From: Oscillospiraceae bacterium | GTDB taxonomy: Bacteria; Bacillota; Clostridia; Oscillospirales; Ruminococcaceae | Assembly: GCA_012520915.1 (NCBI GenBank) | Contig: JAAYNJ010000026.1 | Location: 1 to 64,000 of the forward strand | Length of the DNA: 64,000 nucleotides | Direction: 5' to 3' | Shown here: positions 32,692-41,679 of the stretch, one piece after another | Position numbering within the stretch: position 1 is the stretch's first letter | Layout: every line of letters starts with the position of its first letter | The notes under the pieces: generated by a model | What the model was told of the DNA's origin: nothing | Databases searched by the model: none | What the model saw: the letters and a program-made list of their open reading frames with translations, nothing else | Made by a program: the position numbers and the translations under genes

Positions 32692-33894
32692 ATGAAAGTT
32701 CCTTTTTCACCGCCGGATATAACTGAAAACGAAATAGAAAAGGTGGTCGAAGTCTTAAAGAGCGGTTGGATAACGACCGGACCCGTTACAAAAAAGTTTG
32801 AAAAGGATATAAGCGGATATACCGGCAGCAAGATGACGGCATGTCTGAATTCCGCAACCGCCGCGATGGAGATTTCCTTGAGAATTCTCGGCATCGGACC
32901 CGGGGACGAGGTCATAACCTCCGCATATACTTATACCGCCTCCGCCAGCGTCATAGACCATGTCGGAGCAAAGATAGTAATGGCGGACACCCTGCCGGAC
33001 AGTTGTCTCATAGATGTTGAAAGCCTTTCTTCCCTTATAAACGAGAGGACGAAGGCCGTTATACCCGTGGATATCGCGGGAGTGCCGGTCGATTACAAAA
33101 GGATAATGGAAATTCTTGAAGAGAAACGGGGAATTTATAAACCGTCAAATATAGTTCAGGAAAAACTCGGAAGGGTTGCGCTGATTTCCGATGCCGCACA
33201 TTCTTTCGGCGCAGTTTATGAAGGAAAAAATGTGGCGACGCTCGCCGATTTCGCATGTTTTTCATTTCATGCCGTAAAGAACCTCACGACTTCAGAAGGC
33301 GGCTGCATCTGCTTCGGCGATATCGGAGAGGTGCCGGCCGAACGGATTTATAAGGGAATAATGCTGATATCCCTGCACGGTCAGACAAAGGACGCCTTTT
33401 CGAAACAGAAGGTGGGCGGCTGGGAATACGACATTGTTGTCCCGGGATATAAATGCAATATGACCGATGTGCATGCTGCGATCGGGGCGGGACAGCTTGA
33501 GAGATACGACGATATTTTAAAGCGCCGAAAGGAGCTTACAAAGATATATGACGATATCCTGAAAGGCACAAAAGCCGTACCCATACAACATACCGGAGAA
33601 AACTATACAGGCTCTCATCACGCATATATCGTCAGATTCAAAGGGGCGGATGTGGAGAAGCGAAACCTCATTATCGAAGAGATGGCGAAGAGGGAAGTGG
33701 CGCTTAATGTCCACTTTAAACCCCTCCCGCTCATGACCGCCTATAAAAGCATCGGCTTTAGGATAGAGAACTATCCGAATGCCTACGGCTTTTATAAAAA
33801 TGCCGCGTCGCTTCCGCTCTGGTCGATGATGAGCGACGAGCAGGCGATATATACGGCGGAAAATCTCATAGAGGTTATGAAGGAAGTTTTATAG
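32692..33894 (+). CDS. DegT/DnrJ/EryC1-family sugar aminotransferase
   Basis: A 400-residue PLP enzyme that transfers an amino group to a keto sugar nucleotide. Family marks are PFSPPDITENEI at the start, the SGWITTGPVTKKFE turn, ISDAAHSFGA, and SFHAVKNLTTSEGG whose Lys forms the PLP aldimine. With the preceding dehydratase it should give a UDP-4-amino-4,6-dideoxy-GlcNAc, as PglE does. It begins behind GAGAGG, 45 bases after the dehydratase gene, and its stop abuts the ATG of the next gene. No separate acetyltransferase (PglD) is seen in the operon. Confidence 0.88.
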   Translation: MKVPFSPPDITENEIEKVVEVLKSGWITTGPVTKKFEKDISGYTGSKMTACLNSATAAMEISLRILGIGPGDEVITSAYTYTASASVIDHVGAKIVMADTLPDSCLIDVESLSSLINERTKAVIPVDIAGVPVDYKRIMEILEEKRGIYKPSNIVQEKLGRVALISDAAHSFGAVYEGKNVATLADFACFSFHAVKNLTTSEGGCICFGDIGEVPAERIYKGIMLISLHGQTKDAFSKQKVGGWEYDIVVPGYKCNMTDVHAAIGAGQLERYDDILKRRKELTKIYDDILKGTKAVPIQHTGENYTGSHHAYIVRFKGADVEKRNLIIEEMAKREVALNVHFKPLPLMTAYKSIGFRIENYPNAYGFYKNAASLPLWSMMSDEQAIYTAENLIEVMKEVL

Positions 33895-34569
33895 ATGCTT
33901 TTCGACTACGACAAAGCGCCTTCTCCGATGAAAAACGAATCGGTAAAGGTGTATTATGAAATGCTCCGGGAAAAGAGGGATGCTCTCCGGGTAAAGCGGG
34001 GTATCGATATTCTTGTGTCGCTCCTTATGATTGTTATGCTCATGCCCCTGCTCATACTCATAGCGATAACGGTAAAGCTTGATTCCAAGGGACCGGTTCT
34101 TTTTAAACAGGAGCGGATAACCCGCGGAATGAAGAAGTTCAGAATACTGAAATTCAGGACGATGGTGGACGGTGCGGCTATGCTCGGACCCGCTGTTACG
34201 CTGAAAGACGATAAAAGGATAACAAAAGTCGGAAGCTTTTTAAGGAAGACGAGAATTGACGAACTCCCGCAGCTTTTTAATGTTCTTATAGGCGATATGA
34301 GTTTCGTCGGCACCAGACCTGAAGTCGAAAAATATGTAAATCACTATTCCGAGGATATGATGGCGACGCTTTTACTGCCTGCAGGGATTACCTCGATGGC
34401 GAGCATAGAATTCAGAAATGAAGCCGAAAGACTTAAAAACGCCGAAAATTCCGACAGGGTGTATATCGAAGAGATTCTCCCCGCGAAAATGGTTTTAAAT
34501 CTCGAGTATCTGAGGGATTTTTCTCTGAAACTCGATTTCAGGATACTTTTTAAGACGATAACAAAATAA
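33895..34569 (+). CDS. Undecaprenyl-phosphate sugar-1-phosphate transferase (PglC-like)
   Basis: A 224-residue initiating phosphoglycosyltransferase that moves a sugar phosphate from UDP-sugar to the lipid carrier. One membrane or re-entrant helix (about residues 38-62) precedes SKGPVLFKQERITRG, KFRTMV, and RIDELPQLFNVLIGDMSFVGTRPE; the Asp-Glu dyad of the catalytic site is present. VGTRP replaces the more usual VGPRP. The ATG directly follows the TAG of the aminotransferase gene, so translation is coupled. Together with the first two genes it resembles the Pgl initiation trio, though it might use another sugar. Confidence 0.88.
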   Translation: MLFDYDKAPSPMKNESVKVYYEMLREKRDALRVKRGIDILVSLLMIVMLMPLLILIAITVKLDSKGPVLFKQERITRGMKKFRILKFRTMVDGAAMLGPAVTLKDDKRITKVGSFLRKTRIDELPQLFNVLIGDMSFVGTRPEVEKYVNHYSEDMMATLLLPAGITSMASIEFRNEAERLKNAENSDRVYIEEILPAKMVLNLEYLRDFSLKLDFRILFKTITK

Positions 34570-34595
34570 ACTTATACAGACTGAGGTAAGGTTAT

Positions 34596-35657
34596 ATGGA
34601 CAACTCTCTCTCAAAGCACATTTCAAGCGAATTTGACAAAAAGACCCTCTTGATTACCGGAGGAACCGGTTCTTTCGGGAACGCGGTGCTCAACAGATTT
34701 CTCAATTCCGGTCTCGATGAAATCAGGATTTTCTCGAGAGACGAGAAGAAACAGGACGACATGAGAAACCGGCTCCACAACGAAAAACTCAAATTCTATA
34801 TAGGCGATGTGAGGGACAGGAGGAGTATAGAAAATGCGATGGTGGGCGTGGATTATGTGTTTCACGCCGCGGCATTAAAACAGGTTCCCTCCTGCGAGTT
34901 TTATCCCATGGAAGCGGTGCGGACCAATATAGTGGGAACCGAAAACGCCGCCGTTGCCGCAAGGGAATACGGCGTAAAGAGATTTGTACTGCTGTCCACC
35001 GACAAGGCGGTCTACCCGATTAACGCAATGGGAATGAGCAAGGCGATGGCGGAGAAGGTGGTGCGCTCGATAGCGAGAGGGCAGTGCAAAGACACCGTTT
35101 TCAACATAACCCGGTACGGAAATGTCATGGCTTCGCGCGGTTCGGTCATACCTCTGTTCGTCGGACAGGCGAAGAGAAAGGAACCGCTCACGGTAACCGA
35201 TCCCACGATGACGAGGTTCTTAATGTCGCTCGATGAGGCGGTCGACCTTGTCTTATACGCGTTTATAAACGGCACGCAGGGAGATACCTTTATACCCGTA
35301 ACCCCCGCTTCGACAATACTCGATCTTGCGGTTGCGGTAAACGAACTTTTTGACAATGTCGGAAATATCCGCATTATAGGCACAAGACACGGCGAAAAGA
35401 AACACGAAACACTGATATCCAGGGAAGAACTTGCGACGTCGAGAATGCTGGAGGGCTATTTCAGCATACCCAACGACACAAGAGACCTTAACTACTCGAA
35501 CTACACCATATCGGGAAGAGAGATTATAAGCGATATGGAGGATTATACCTCCGACAAGGAGCTTCTCAATGTCGAAGAGATCAAAGAGCTCCTGTTAAAA
35601 CTGCCCTATATAAGAAATCAGCTTGAAGGCTCCTCCCCGACGGAGGGATTGGTATGA
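34596..35657 (+). CDS. capE: UDP-GlcNAc 4,6-dehydratase/5-epimerase, CapE-like
   Basis: A 353-residue short-chain dehydratase. TGGTGSFGNAV near residues 20-30 is the NAD site; FHAAALKQVPSCEFYP and LLSTDKAVYPINAMGMSKA carry the catalytic residues. The soluble form without membrane helices, and the following CapF and CapG homologues, fit CapE, which starts UDP-N-acetyl-L-fucosamine synthesis from UDP-GlcNAc. It is the second 4,6-dehydratase of the operon. The ATG follows GAGGTAAGG and the 3' end overlaps the next ATG (ATGA). Confidence 0.88.
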   Translation: MDNSLSKHISSEFDKKTLLITGGTGSFGNAVLNRFLNSGLDEIRIFSRDEKKQDDMRNRLHNEKLKFYIGDVRDRRSIENAMVGVDYVFHAAALKQVPSCEFYPMEAVRTNIVGTENAAVAAREYGVKRFVLLSTDKAVYPINAMGMSKAMAEKVVRSIARGQCKDTVFNITRYGNVMASRGSVIPLFVGQAKRKEPLTVTDPTMTRFLMSLDEAVDLVLYAFINGTQGDTFIPVTPASTILDLAVAVNELFDNVGNIRIIGTRHGEKKHETLISREELATSRMLEGYFSIPNDTRDLNYSNYTISGREIISDMEDYTSDKELLNVEEIKELLLKLPYIRNQLEGSSPTEGLV

Positions 35658-36781
35658 GTGCAAACGGCAGGAAGGTATTGGTAACCGGTTCCGAGGGATT
35701 TATCGGAAAAAACCTCATATCGAAACTGATGCTTGACGAAGAAATTGAGATATTAAAAGCCGATATCGACACCGATATAAAAGAACTCGACGAAATGCTT
35801 TTAAAAAGCGATTTTGTCGTTCATCTTGCGGGTGTAAACCGCCCGAAAGATGCGGAGGAATTTTATTCCGGGAACAGCGGCCTCACCGGATATATTGCCG
35901 AAAAACTTCTGGAATCGAAAAACCGCACTCCCGTTTTGATGACATCCTCGATTCATTCCGACACCGACAGTGACTACGGCAAGAGCAAACGGCTTGCGGA
36001 AGAGATACTCTTCGACTACTCAAAAAAGTCGGGAGCGGGGGTTTTTGTATATAAACTGCCCAACGTATTCGGAAAGTGGAGCAGGCCCAACTACAACAGC
36101 GCCGTAGCCACGTTCTGCTACAATATATCCAGAGAGATACCGATAGATATCGACGACAGGGAAAAGACGCTTAATCTTGTATATATCGACGACGTCATAG
36201 ATTCGATAACCGACGCGGTAAAGGGCGTGCCCGTGAAGAAGGAAGCGGGATACAGCGTCGTCGAAAAAACCTATGCCGCGAAGCTCGGGGAGATTGAAAA
36301 TCTTCTGATATCATTTGAAACGGCGAGAAAGACAAATATATTCCCGAAGCTTGAGGGAATTGCAAAACCGCTTTATTCCACCTACCTGAGTTTTCTTGAG
36401 CCGGACAACTTCTCCTACGAACCGTCAAAGATAAACTCCGACAGCAGGGGAAGCTTTTTTGAATTTTTCAAAACAGACGGCTTCGGCCAGTTTTCCGTTT
36501 GCACCGCAAACCCGGGAGAGATAAGAGGAAACCACTGGCACCACACCAAGGTGGAAAAATTTCTTGTTGTGGAGGGCGAGGCGGTCATCAGCTTCAGAAA
36601 GGTGTTTGAGGATGAAATAACCTCGATAGAAGTTAAGGGAGAGGTGCCCGAAATCGTCGATATTCCTGCCGGGTACACCCACAACATAAAAAATACCGGA
36701 GACGGCAGACTCACATTCGTAATATGGGCAAATGAGCTTTTCTCTCCGGAAAAACCCGATACGTTTTATCTTGAGGTATAA
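35654..36781 (+). CDS. capF: UDP-sugar reductase with cupin domain, CapF-like
   Basis: A 375-residue two-domain enzyme. The N-terminal Rossmann domain (VTGSEGFIGKNLISKL, residues about 9-24; YGKSKRLAEE with active-site Tyr and Lys) reduces the 4-keto sugar. The C-terminal cupin (from about 260: SRGSFFEF, GNHWHHTKVEKFLVVEG) has the zinc-binding histidines that in CapF add a C3 epimerisation. It would make UDP-6-deoxy-L-talose-type N-acetylamino sugar, the substrate for CapG. Its ATG overlaps the capE stop by four bases, and capG follows 15 bases after. Confidence 0.9.
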   Translation: MSANGRKVLVTGSEGFIGKNLISKLMLDEEIEILKADIDTDIKELDEMLLKSDFVVHLAGVNRPKDAEEFYSGNSGLTGYIAEKLLESKNRTPVLMTSSIHSDTDSDYGKSKRLAEEILFDYSKKSGAGVFVYKLPNVFGKWSRPNYNSAVATFCYNISREIPIDIDDREKTLNLVYIDDVIDSITDAVKGVPVKKEAGYSVVEKTYAAKLGEIENLLISFETARKTNIFPKLEGIAKPLYSTYLSFLEPDNFSYEPSKINSDSRGSFFEFFKTDGFGQFSVCTANPGEIRGNHWHHTKVEKFLVVEGEAVISFRKVFEDEITSIEVKGEVPEIVDIPAGYTHNIKNTGDGRLTFVIWANELFSPEKPDTFYLEV

Positions 36782-36796
36782 AATCAAGGAGGCAGT

Positions 36797-37927
36797 ATGG
36801 CGAGCAGATATAAAGTGATGACGGTTATAGGAACAAGACCGGAAATTATAAGATTGTCGGAAGTGATGAAGCGGCTCGACATATACTTCAACCACGTCAT
36901 CGTCCACACCGGTCAAAACTACGACTACACTCTCAATCAGATTTTCTTCGAGGAACTCGGACTGCGCGAACCCGACATCTACCTCGACGCCGCCGGGGCA
37001 AATCTCGGGGAGACGATGGGGAATATCCTAAAAAAGAGCTATGAGACGATGCAGAGCGAAGCTCCCGACGCGGTGCTCATACTCGGAGATACAAACTCCG
37101 CGCTGTCCGCCATATCCGCAAAGAGACTTAAAATTCCCGTGTTTCACATGGAGGCGGGAAACCGCTGTTTCGACGAGAATGTTCCCGAGGAGATAAACAG
37201 GAGGATAGTCGACCATATAAGCGATATCAATCTGCCCTATACGGAACATTCGAGGAGATACCTGATAGGGGAGGGTATAAAACCCCAGCGTGTCTTTGTA
37301 ACCGGATCGCCTTTGAGAGAGGTGATATCAAAGAATATCCGCAGGATAAGAACCTCCGATGTCATCGAAAGAATGGGTTTGACGCCGGGAGGATATATCC
37401 TCGTTTCCGCCCACAGAGAGGAAAACGTGGATATCGAAGAAAACTTTTACAGTCTGATGAAGGCTATTAACACCGTAGCGGACTACTACGACATGCCGGT
37501 TATTTATTCCACCCACCCGAGAAGTTTAAAAAGGATAAACGAGAGGGGATTCGAGTTTTCCGATAACGTAAGAAATCACGAACCTTTCGGATTTTTCGAT
37601 TACAACAAACTTCAGATGAACGCCTTCTGCGTGCTGTCCGATTCGGGAACGCTGTCGGAGGAGAGCGCGATGCTCGCTTTCCCCGGGGTACTGATAAGAA
37701 CCTCTACCGAACGCCCCGAAGCGCTTGATGCCGGCACGGTGGTAATAGGCGGAATAACCGAAAACGATATATTGTCGGCGATAAAAATCGCCACCGAAAT
37801 GTATGTGAACGATGAACCCGTTTCGGAGGTAAGCGACTATTTGGATGCGAACGTGTCGCAGAAGGTCGTTAAGATAATCGAAAGCTATATAAAGATAATC
37901 AACAGGGAAGTCTGGAGAAAGAATTAA
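36797..37927 (+). CDS. capG: UDP-N-acetylhexosamine 2-epimerase, CapG-like
   Basis: A 376-residue non-hydrolysing 2-epimerase of the WecB/CapG family. GTRPEIIRLSEVMK near the start, HTGQNYDY, HMEAGNRCFDENVPEE, and the C-terminal LSDSGTLSEES and TERPEA motifs bind the nucleotide sugar. Given its neighbours it is expected to invert C2 and finish UDP-N-acetyl-L-fucosamine rather than make UDP-ManNAc. The start lies behind AAGGAGG. It is followed by a glycosyltransferase 1 base later. Confidence 0.9.
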   Translation: MASRYKVMTVIGTRPEIIRLSEVMKRLDIYFNHVIVHTGQNYDYTLNQIFFEELGLREPDIYLDAAGANLGETMGNILKKSYETMQSEAPDAVLILGDTNSALSAISAKRLKIPVFHMEAGNRCFDENVPEEINRRIVDHISDINLPYTEHSRRYLIGEGIKPQRVFVTGSPLREVISKNIRRIRTSDVIERMGLTPGGYILVSAHREENVDIEENFYSLMKAINTVADYYDMPVIYSTHPRSLKRINERGFEFSDNVRNHEPFGFFDYNKLQMNAFCVLSDSGTLSEESAMLAFPGVLIRTSTERPEALDAGTVVIGGITENDILSAIKIATEMYVNDEPVSEVSDYLDANVSQKVVKIIESYIKIINREVWRKN

Positions 37928-37928
37928 G

Positions 37929-39161
37929 ATGAAACTCCTCGTCGTCTCCCAGTATTACCACCCCGAACCCTTCAGAATAACCGACATATGCGAAGAACTC
38001 GTAAAAAGAGGACACGCCGTCGATGTGCTCACCTCTCTGCCGAACATACCGGGAGGCAGATTTTATGAGGGATACGGCTGGTTTAAAAAGGGCGAAAAGC
38101 AACACAACGGCGTCGGAATAGAGAGAGTAAGAGTAATAAGACGCGGCAAGGGAGGGGCTGTAAGGCTGGTTTTGAACTGCGCCTCTTTCGCGGTAAACAG
38201 TCTCTTCCATATAGGAAAACTCTCAAAAAACGGATACGATGCGGTTTTTACCTTTAACAATTCGCCGATAACAAAACTCATACCCGCAAACCGTTTTGCA
38301 AAGAAAAACAAAATCCCAAATATCGTGTTTCTGCTCGATATCTGGCCTCAGTCGATGCTTTTTCTTTTGGGGATTAAGGATACTGGTAAAAGAGGATTTA
38401 TAAAAAAGGCCGCATACCGTTTCTGCAGAAATCTCTACAACAAAGCAAACCTCATTCTCATCAGCTCAAAAGGCTTTACCGCCAAACTCCGCGAGATGGG
38501 GGTGAATGTCAGAACTTCCTACTTTCCGAATTACGCCGAGGAATTTAAAAGCGCAGATGACGCGGCGGCGAAAGAGCTTGTACTGCCCGAAGAATCGTTT
38601 ATTGTCGGTTTTTTCGGAAACGTCGGAAAGGCGCAGGCGCTTGAGAGGACGGTTGAAATCTCGAAAAAGATGGGCAAAAAGCTCCATTGGCTAATCGTCG
38701 GAGACGGCGGAAGCCTTCAAATGCTTAAAGACACCGCGGCTGAAAATTCCGTAATTAACTCCTATACCTTCACCGGAAGGGTTGCTCCCGAAGAGGTGAA
38801 CGGATATATAAAGAGGTGCGACGCGGTGTTTCTGCCTCTGGAAGACCACGAAGTTTTAAATCTCACCGTTCCGGCAAAACTCCAGACCTATATGTACGCC
38901 TCAAAACCGGTAATCGCCTTTTTAAACGGCGCGGGAGCCGAGGTTGTAAGCGAAGCCGAATGCGGAGTTACCGCAAGAGCGGGAGATGTCGAAGACCTCT
39001 ATAGGGCGATAACCGAAATAATGTCGGTCGACGAAGAAAGATTATTGAAAATGGGAGAAAACGGCAGAAAATACTGCGAAGAAAACTTTTCAAGAGAAAA
39101 ACTGATAGACAAACTCATAGATGAAATTGAGTATGAGATCGAAAGGAAAACCGCTAAATGA
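37929..39161 (+). CDS. Glycosyltransferase family 4, possible FucNAc transferase
   Basis: A 410-residue GT-B enzyme. VVSQYYHPEPFRITDICEEL opens the N-domain; GFFGNVGKAQALE, WLIVGDGGSLQML and a late PLEDHEVLNLTVPAKLQTYMYASKPVIAF supply the nucleotide-sugar site of GT4 enzymes. Similar proteins (WbuB/CapM types) add L-FucNAc to a lipid-linked sugar, and its position right after capEFG fits that role; specificity is inferred. It is one base downstream of capG, and its stop overlaps the next ATG (ATGA). Confidence 0.82.
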   Translation: MKLLVVSQYYHPEPFRITDICEELVKRGHAVDVLTSLPNIPGGRFYEGYGWFKKGEKQHNGVGIERVRVIRRGKGGAVRLVLNCASFAVNSLFHIGKLSKNGYDAVFTFNNSPITKLIPANRFAKKNKIPNIVFLLDIWPQSMLFLLGIKDTGKRGFIKKAAYRFCRNLYNKANLILISSKGFTAKLREMGVNVRTSYFPNYAEEFKSADDAAAKELVLPEESFIVGFFGNVGKAQALERTVEISKKMGKKLHWLIVGDGGSLQMLKDTAAENSVINSYTFTGRVAPEEVNGYIKRCDAVFLPLEDHEVLNLTVPAKLQTYMYASKPVIAFLNGAGAEVVSEAECGVTARAGDVEDLYRAITEIMSVDEERLLKMGENGRKYCEENFSREKLIDKLIDEIEYEIERKTAK

Positions 39162-39856
39162 AGGTACTCGTAATCATACCCGCCTTTAACGAAGAAGAAT
39201 CGATAGAAAACACGGTGAACGAACTGAGGGAAACCGCCCCCGGTTACGACTATATCGTCGTAAACGACTGTTCCGACGACGAAACGAAGAACATACTGAG
39301 AGACAAGGGGATAAACCATCTCGATCTCGCCGTCAATTTGGGGATCGGCGGGGGAGTTCAGACGGGGTATAAATACGCCTTTGAAAACGGCTATGACATC
39401 GCGGTGCAGATGGACGGAGACGGCCAGCACGACCCCGCCTATCTCTCCGAAATAATCGAGCCTGTTATATCGGGCGAGGCGGATCTCTGTATCGGTTCGA
39501 GATTTGTGGAGAAAAAGGGATATCAGTCTTCCTTCCTTCGCAGATTCGGGATAAGATTTCTATCGTTTATCATCCGGCTCGTTTCGGGTGTCAGGGTAAC
39601 CGATGCAACCAGCGGTTTTCGCGCCTGCAATAAAGAACTGATAAGGCACTACACGAAACACTATGCGCAGGACTATCCGGAACCCGAAGCCATAGTATCG
39701 GCCGCGCTTCACGGCTATAAAGTCAAGGACAAAGCGGTCGAGATGAGGGACAGACAGGGAGGCAGGTCTTCGATAAGCGCCTTTAAATCGGTCTATTATA
39801 TGCTGAAAGTTTCCGTTGCGATACTTCTGTATCGGTTTATGATAAGGGAGAAATAG
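39158..39856 (+). CDS. Glycosyltransferase family 2 (DPM-like)
   Basis: A 232-residue GT-A glycosyltransferase. IIPAFNEEESIENTV near residues 6-20, VVNDCSDDET, AVQMDGDGQHDP (metal-binding DxD region) and the DATSGFRACNKEL acceptor motif are typical of dolichyl-phosphate-type or polyprenyl-phosphate GT2 enzymes. A final hydrophobic patch (YMLKVSVAILLYRFM) may associate with the membrane. It begins inside the previous stop and is followed one base later by a small DUF2304 membrane protein, a common partner. Confidence 0.87.
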   Translation: MKVLVIIPAFNEEESIENTVNELRETAPGYDYIVVNDCSDDETKNILRDKGINHLDLAVNLGIGGGVQTGYKYAFENGYDIAVQMDGDGQHDPAYLSEIIEPVISGEADLCIGSRFVEKKGYQSSFLRRFGIRFLSFIIRLVSGVRVTDATSGFRACNKELIRHYTKHYAQDYPEPEAIVSAALHGYKVKDKAVEMRDRQGGRSSISAFKSVYYMLKVSVAILLYRFMIREK

Positions 39857-39857
39857 T

Positions 39858-40220
39858 ATGGACGGCAGTTTGAGAATATTTTTGTCGGTATCGGTGTTTT
39901 TTTATTTCGTCATGCTGGCGATCATGCTTAAAAACAGAAGTCTCGGGCTTCGGTATTCCCTCGTGTGGATAATATGCGGTTTCGGAATGGTGCTCTTTAT
40001 AGCATTCCCGAACATCGTCTTTTCAGCATCTGCATTTATCGGAATATCGAACCCGGTAAACGCAATCTTTTTCTTCTTTGCCGTCTTCGTAACCTCCATG
40101 CTCATTTCGACGACGTCGATTCTCTCGAAAATGAATGAGAAGAACCTGAGAATGACCCAGTATCTCGCGCTTTTGGAGGAGAGGGTAACGAGACTCGAAA
40201 GTGAGAAAAAAGATGAGTAG
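39858..40220 (+). CDS. DUF2304 family membrane protein
   Basis: A 120-residue protein with three helices (about residues 6-23, 32-52 and 63-87) followed by a charged coiled-coil tail (LLEERVTRLESEKKDE). The RSLGLRYSLVWI motif between the first helices and the tail fit DUF2304 proteins, often encoded next to a DPM-like GT2 gene. Probably a membrane partner of that glycosyltransferase. Its end overlaps the thiamine pyrophosphokinase start by 8 bases. Confidence 0.8.
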   Translation: MDGSLRIFLSVSVFFYFVMLAIMLKNRSLGLRYSLVWIICGFGMVLFIAFPNIVFSASAFIGISNPVNAIFFFFAVFVTSMLISTTSILSKMNEKNLRMTQYLALLEERVTRLESEKKDE

Positions 40221-40857
40221 CTGTTTTATCGCCGCATCGCTCAAAATCGTCGACTTTAAACCCGGAGAGGGGGATATTGTAATAGCGGCGGATTACGGTT
40301 ATAAAAGACTTTCGGACTTGGGGATAAAACCGGACTATATTGTCGGCGACTTCGATTCCCTCGGCTATACCCCGACCGGAGAAACGACGATAGTATATCC
40401 CAAAGAAAAGGACGACACCGATACGATTTTGGCGGTGGACCTCGGATTTGAAAAGGGCTGCCGCGAATTTTTTATATTCGGAGCTGTCGGGAAAAGACTC
40501 GACCACACGATATCAAATATCCAGACACTTCTTTATATATCGGAAAGGGGAGGGAGAGGGAGCCTCGTCGGAAAGAAAGAAACCCTGACGGTGCTAAAAG
40601 ACGGCGATATTGAATTTGATAAGAACTTTACCGGCAGGATATCGGTGTTTGCGGTGGGCACCGCGAAAAATGTGACGCTCAAAGGTCTCAAATATGAACT
40701 CGACGATGCCGAAATAAAAAACAGCTATCCCATAGGTGTCAGCAACGAATTTATCGGCGAAAAAGCCTCGATATCGGTAAAAAACGGCATCCTCCTCATC
40801 GTCTATCCCACAACCAAAGACAGGGATATGGTAAGGGTAAAGGAATTCGGCGGATAA
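40213..40857 (+). CDS. thiN: Thiamine pyrophosphokinase
   Basis: A 214-residue enzyme that converts thiamine and ATP to thiamine diphosphate. Recognisable motifs are IAADYGYKRL, PDYIVGDFDSLG, YPKEKDDTDTILAVDLG and GAVGKRLDHTISNI, the last two holding substrate-binding residues; the C-terminal beta domain (NVTLKGLKYELDD, SNEFIGE) is complete. ATG 40213 is preferred over GTG 40201. It overlaps the DUF2304 gene by 8 bases, an unusual place for a cofactor gene; overlap suggests it is expressed with the polysaccharide operon. Confidence 0.88.
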   Translation: MSSCFIAASLKIVDFKPGEGDIVIAADYGYKRLSDLGIKPDYIVGDFDSLGYTPTGETTIVYPKEKDDTDTILAVDLGFEKGCREFFIFGAVGKRLDHTISNIQTLLYISERGGRGSLVGKKETLTVLKDGDIEFDKNFTGRISVFAVGTAKNVTLKGLKYELDDAEIKNSYPIGVSNEFIGEKASISVKNGILLIVYPTTKDRDMVRVKEFGG

Positions 40858-40929
40858 CTTTAATGCTCTTCCGAATTGGGCACTGCTCAAAAGTTATATC
40901 TGATACTCATTTCAAAACGGAAATAAAAT

Positions 40930-41412
40930 ATGATAAGAAAAATTTCTATAGAAGAGATTCCCGTCTTTGCCGAGGTGATAAGACGAAGTTTTAAAACCGT
41001 CGCGGACGATTTCGGTCTGACTAAAGAAAACGCTCCTACAAACGGGGCGTTTTTAAAGGACGAAAAGCTGATTAAGGACTTTAACAATAAAGAAAATATG
41101 ATGTTCGGTTACTTTTTAAACGGCGTTGCGGCCGGCTATTTTAATCTGTCCGAGGGGAAAGAGGGCGCATACGGTCTGAGAAACCTCGCCGTCCTGCCGG
41201 AATACAGGAACAGAGGGATAGCAGGCGAAATGATAGATTTCGCAAGGAAAAAAGTAATGATGCTCGGAGGAAACAAAATATCTATAGGCATTATCGAAGA
41301 AAATACAAGGCTTAAAAAATGGTATGAGAAGCAGGGGTTTATTCATAAAGGCGCCGCCGTGCTTTCCCACCTGCCGTTTACTGTCGGATTTATGGAAATG
41401 CCTATTCCATAA
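40930..41412 (+). CDS. GNAT family N-acetyltransferase
   Basis: A 160-residue acetyltransferase. NLAVLPEYRNRGIAGEMIDFARKK near residues 81-104 is acetyl-CoA motif A; ENTRLKKWYEKQGF near 123-136 is motif B. It is intact, in contrast to the broken GNAT gene at 19120. The acetyl acceptor is unknown. ATG 40930 follows a weak GGAAAT site. It stands 72 bases after thiN and is followed by a terminator. Confidence 0.85.
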   Translation: MIRKISIEEIPVFAEVIRRSFKTVADDFGLTKENAPTNGAFLKDEKLIKDFNNKENMMFGYFLNGVAAGYFNLSEGKEGAYGLRNLAVLPEYRNRGIAGEMIDFARKKVMMLGGNKISIGIIEENTRLKKWYEKQGFIHKGAAVLSHLPFTVGFMEMPIP

Positions 41413-41446
41413 CTTCCAAACAAATGTTCTGAAACCGTAAAATATG

Positions 41447-41472
41447 AAAGACAGGGACAATACCCTGTCTTT
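41447..41472 (+). terminator. Intrinsic terminator
   Basis: AAAGACAGGG (41447-41456) pairs with CCCTGTCTTT (41463-41472), with three more T residues. It ends the GNAT gene. The following 200 bases show no gene. Confidence 0.85.
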
Positions 41473-41679
41473 TTTGTGAATGCTTAATCTTACCGCCGAT
41501 AACCGCTATATAGTGAATACCTGTACCAAACCTATACCTCCCGTAATTCTGCCTGTGCTCTTTCAGGTCTGTAAACGCTTCCGATTATTTAATAAGCTGT
41601 TTTTGAAACGGAATGTTTCAACATTGTCAAGAAAAGAAAATCCGTTTTTAAGTACATCAGTTTAATTGGAGGAAGATTT

